The position numbers were made by a program, and so were the translations under genes. A model generated the notes under the pieces. It saw nothing but the letters and a program-made list of their open reading frames with translations, was not told the origin of the DNA and did no database searches. A stretch of DNA of 6,098 nucleotides, taken from contig DAHWNE010000433.1 of assembly GCA_027340195.1 (NCBI GenBank), positions 1 to 6,098 of the forward strand, written 5' to 3'. This document shows, in pieces, positions 5,598 through 6,098 of the stretch. How positions within the stretch are numbered: position 1 is the stretch's first letter; each line of letters opens with the position of its first letter. Origin of the DNA: Acetobacteraceae bacterium. GTDB lineage: Bacteria; Pseudomonadota; Alphaproteobacteria; Acetobacterales; Acetobacteraceae.

Positions 5598-6098
5598 CCC
5601 GACGCCCTGGGCCGATCTGCGCCTGCGCCTGTTCTCGGCGCTGGTGATGGTCCCGCTGGCGCTGGTCGCCATCTGGATCGGCGGCGCTTTGTACGACGGG
5701 CTGATCCTGGGCGCCGCGGCCGGGCTGGCAATGGAATGGGGCGGGCTCTGCCGGGGCGGCCCGGCCTGTCACCGGCGGGTGGCGGGCGGCGTCGCCTGGA
5801 TCGCCCTGGCCGCGGCGGCGGCGCTGTGGTTGCGCGCGGACCCGCTGGTCGGACGGGCCAATATCGGCTTCCTGGTGGTGGTGGTCTGGGCCAGCGATAT
5901 CGGCGCCTACCTGACCGGGCGGGCGCTGGGCGGGCCGAAGCTGGCGCCGGCGATCTCCCCGGGCAAGACCTGGGCCGGCGCCGCCGGCGGGCTGGTTGGG
6001 GCGGCGCTGCTGGGGGTGGGGATCGCGGCGGTGCACGGGCTGCGCCATCCCGGCCCGCCCTGCCTCGCCCGCGCGGCGGGTCTCGCGGTGGCGGTCTC
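5590..6098 (+). CDS. cdsA: Phosphatidate cytidylyltransferase (CDP-diglyceride synthase), 5' part
   Basis: This membrane enzyme joins phosphatidate and CTP to make CDP-diacylglycerol, the precursor of the bacterial phospholipids. The frame runs off the right edge after 169 codons, so the C-terminal signature is not seen. Hydrophobic segments lie near residues 14-34, 36-48, 67-80, 92-107 and 129-148. The stretch VVWASDIGAYLTGRALGG at 98-115, then KLAPAISPGKTWAG at 117-130, is characteristic of the family. No normal start codon is well placed: an ATG at 5482 would add 36 non-family-like residues inside uppS, and GTG 5644 or ATG 5647 would cut into the first membrane segment. CTG at 5590 gives MASPTPWADLRLRLFSALV and has GGAG six bases upstream, so I prefer it. 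It overlaps uppS by 8 bases, which suggests coupled translation. Confidence 0.9.
   Translation, partial: MASPTPWADLRLRLFSALVMVPLALVAIWIGGALYDGLILGAAAGLAMEWGGLCRGGPACHRRVAGGVAWIALAAAAALWLRADPLVGRANIGFLVVVVWASDIGAYLTGRALGGPKLAPAISPGKTWAGAAGGLVGAALLGVGIAAVHGLRHPGPPCLARAAGLAVAV

Noticed and set aside
4860..6048. Long minus-strand ORFs opposite uppS and cdsA
   Set aside because: Low-complexity Arg/Pro/Gly/Ala translations without recognisable motifs; they are shadows of clearly real plus-strand genes.

Overview
The window is high-GC bacterial DNA holding two divergent gene blocks with no mobile element, RNA gene or CRISPR array. The organism is most likely an alphaproteobacterium, perhaps of the Rhodospirillales/Acetobacteraceae. 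That rests on the gene order pyrH-frr-uppS-cdsA, the GC-rich codon use, and the sequence style of PyrH, Frr and CdsA. The order-level placement is inference and was not tested by a search.

Left block (minus strand, transcribed from about 3380 down to 1 and beyond): a carbohydrate-type (CUT1) ABC importer in the order substrate-binding protein, MalF-like permease, MalG-like permease, ATPase. Only the first 15 codons of the ATPase are inside the window. The binding protein has a twin-arginine signal. A strong hairpin with a GCGA (GNRA-type) loop and no T tract lies between the binding-protein gene and the permeases, a place where such hairpins usually protect the binding-protein mRNA or thin out downstream transcripts. 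A smaller hairpin with the same loop sits in the 5' leader just before the binding-protein ribosome binding site. A plausible sigma70-type promoter (TTGCCA, 17 bp, GATAGT) lies upstream, with an inverted repeat centred on its -35 box. The sugar cannot be named from the sequence.

Right block (plus strand, 3468 to the end): pyrH (UMP kinase), frr (ribosome recycling factor), uppS (undecaprenyl diphosphate synthase) and the 5' part of cdsA (CDP-diglyceride synthase). This is the familiar housekeeping cluster linking pyrimidine supply, translation and envelope lipid synthesis. In many alphaproteobacteria rpsB and tsf come directly before pyrH. Here that place is taken by the divergent transporter, so the 151-bp gap at 3317-3467 is a synteny boundary. 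Composition also changes there: hand-counted 60-base samples in the permeases are 45-50% GC, against 70-85% in pyrH and cdsA.

No wholly new system is evident. The points most worth a second look are the pair of GCGA-loop hairpins flanking the binding-protein gene, the synteny and composition boundary at pyrH, the apparent CTG start of cdsA inside the end of uppS, and the weak translation signals of pyrH.
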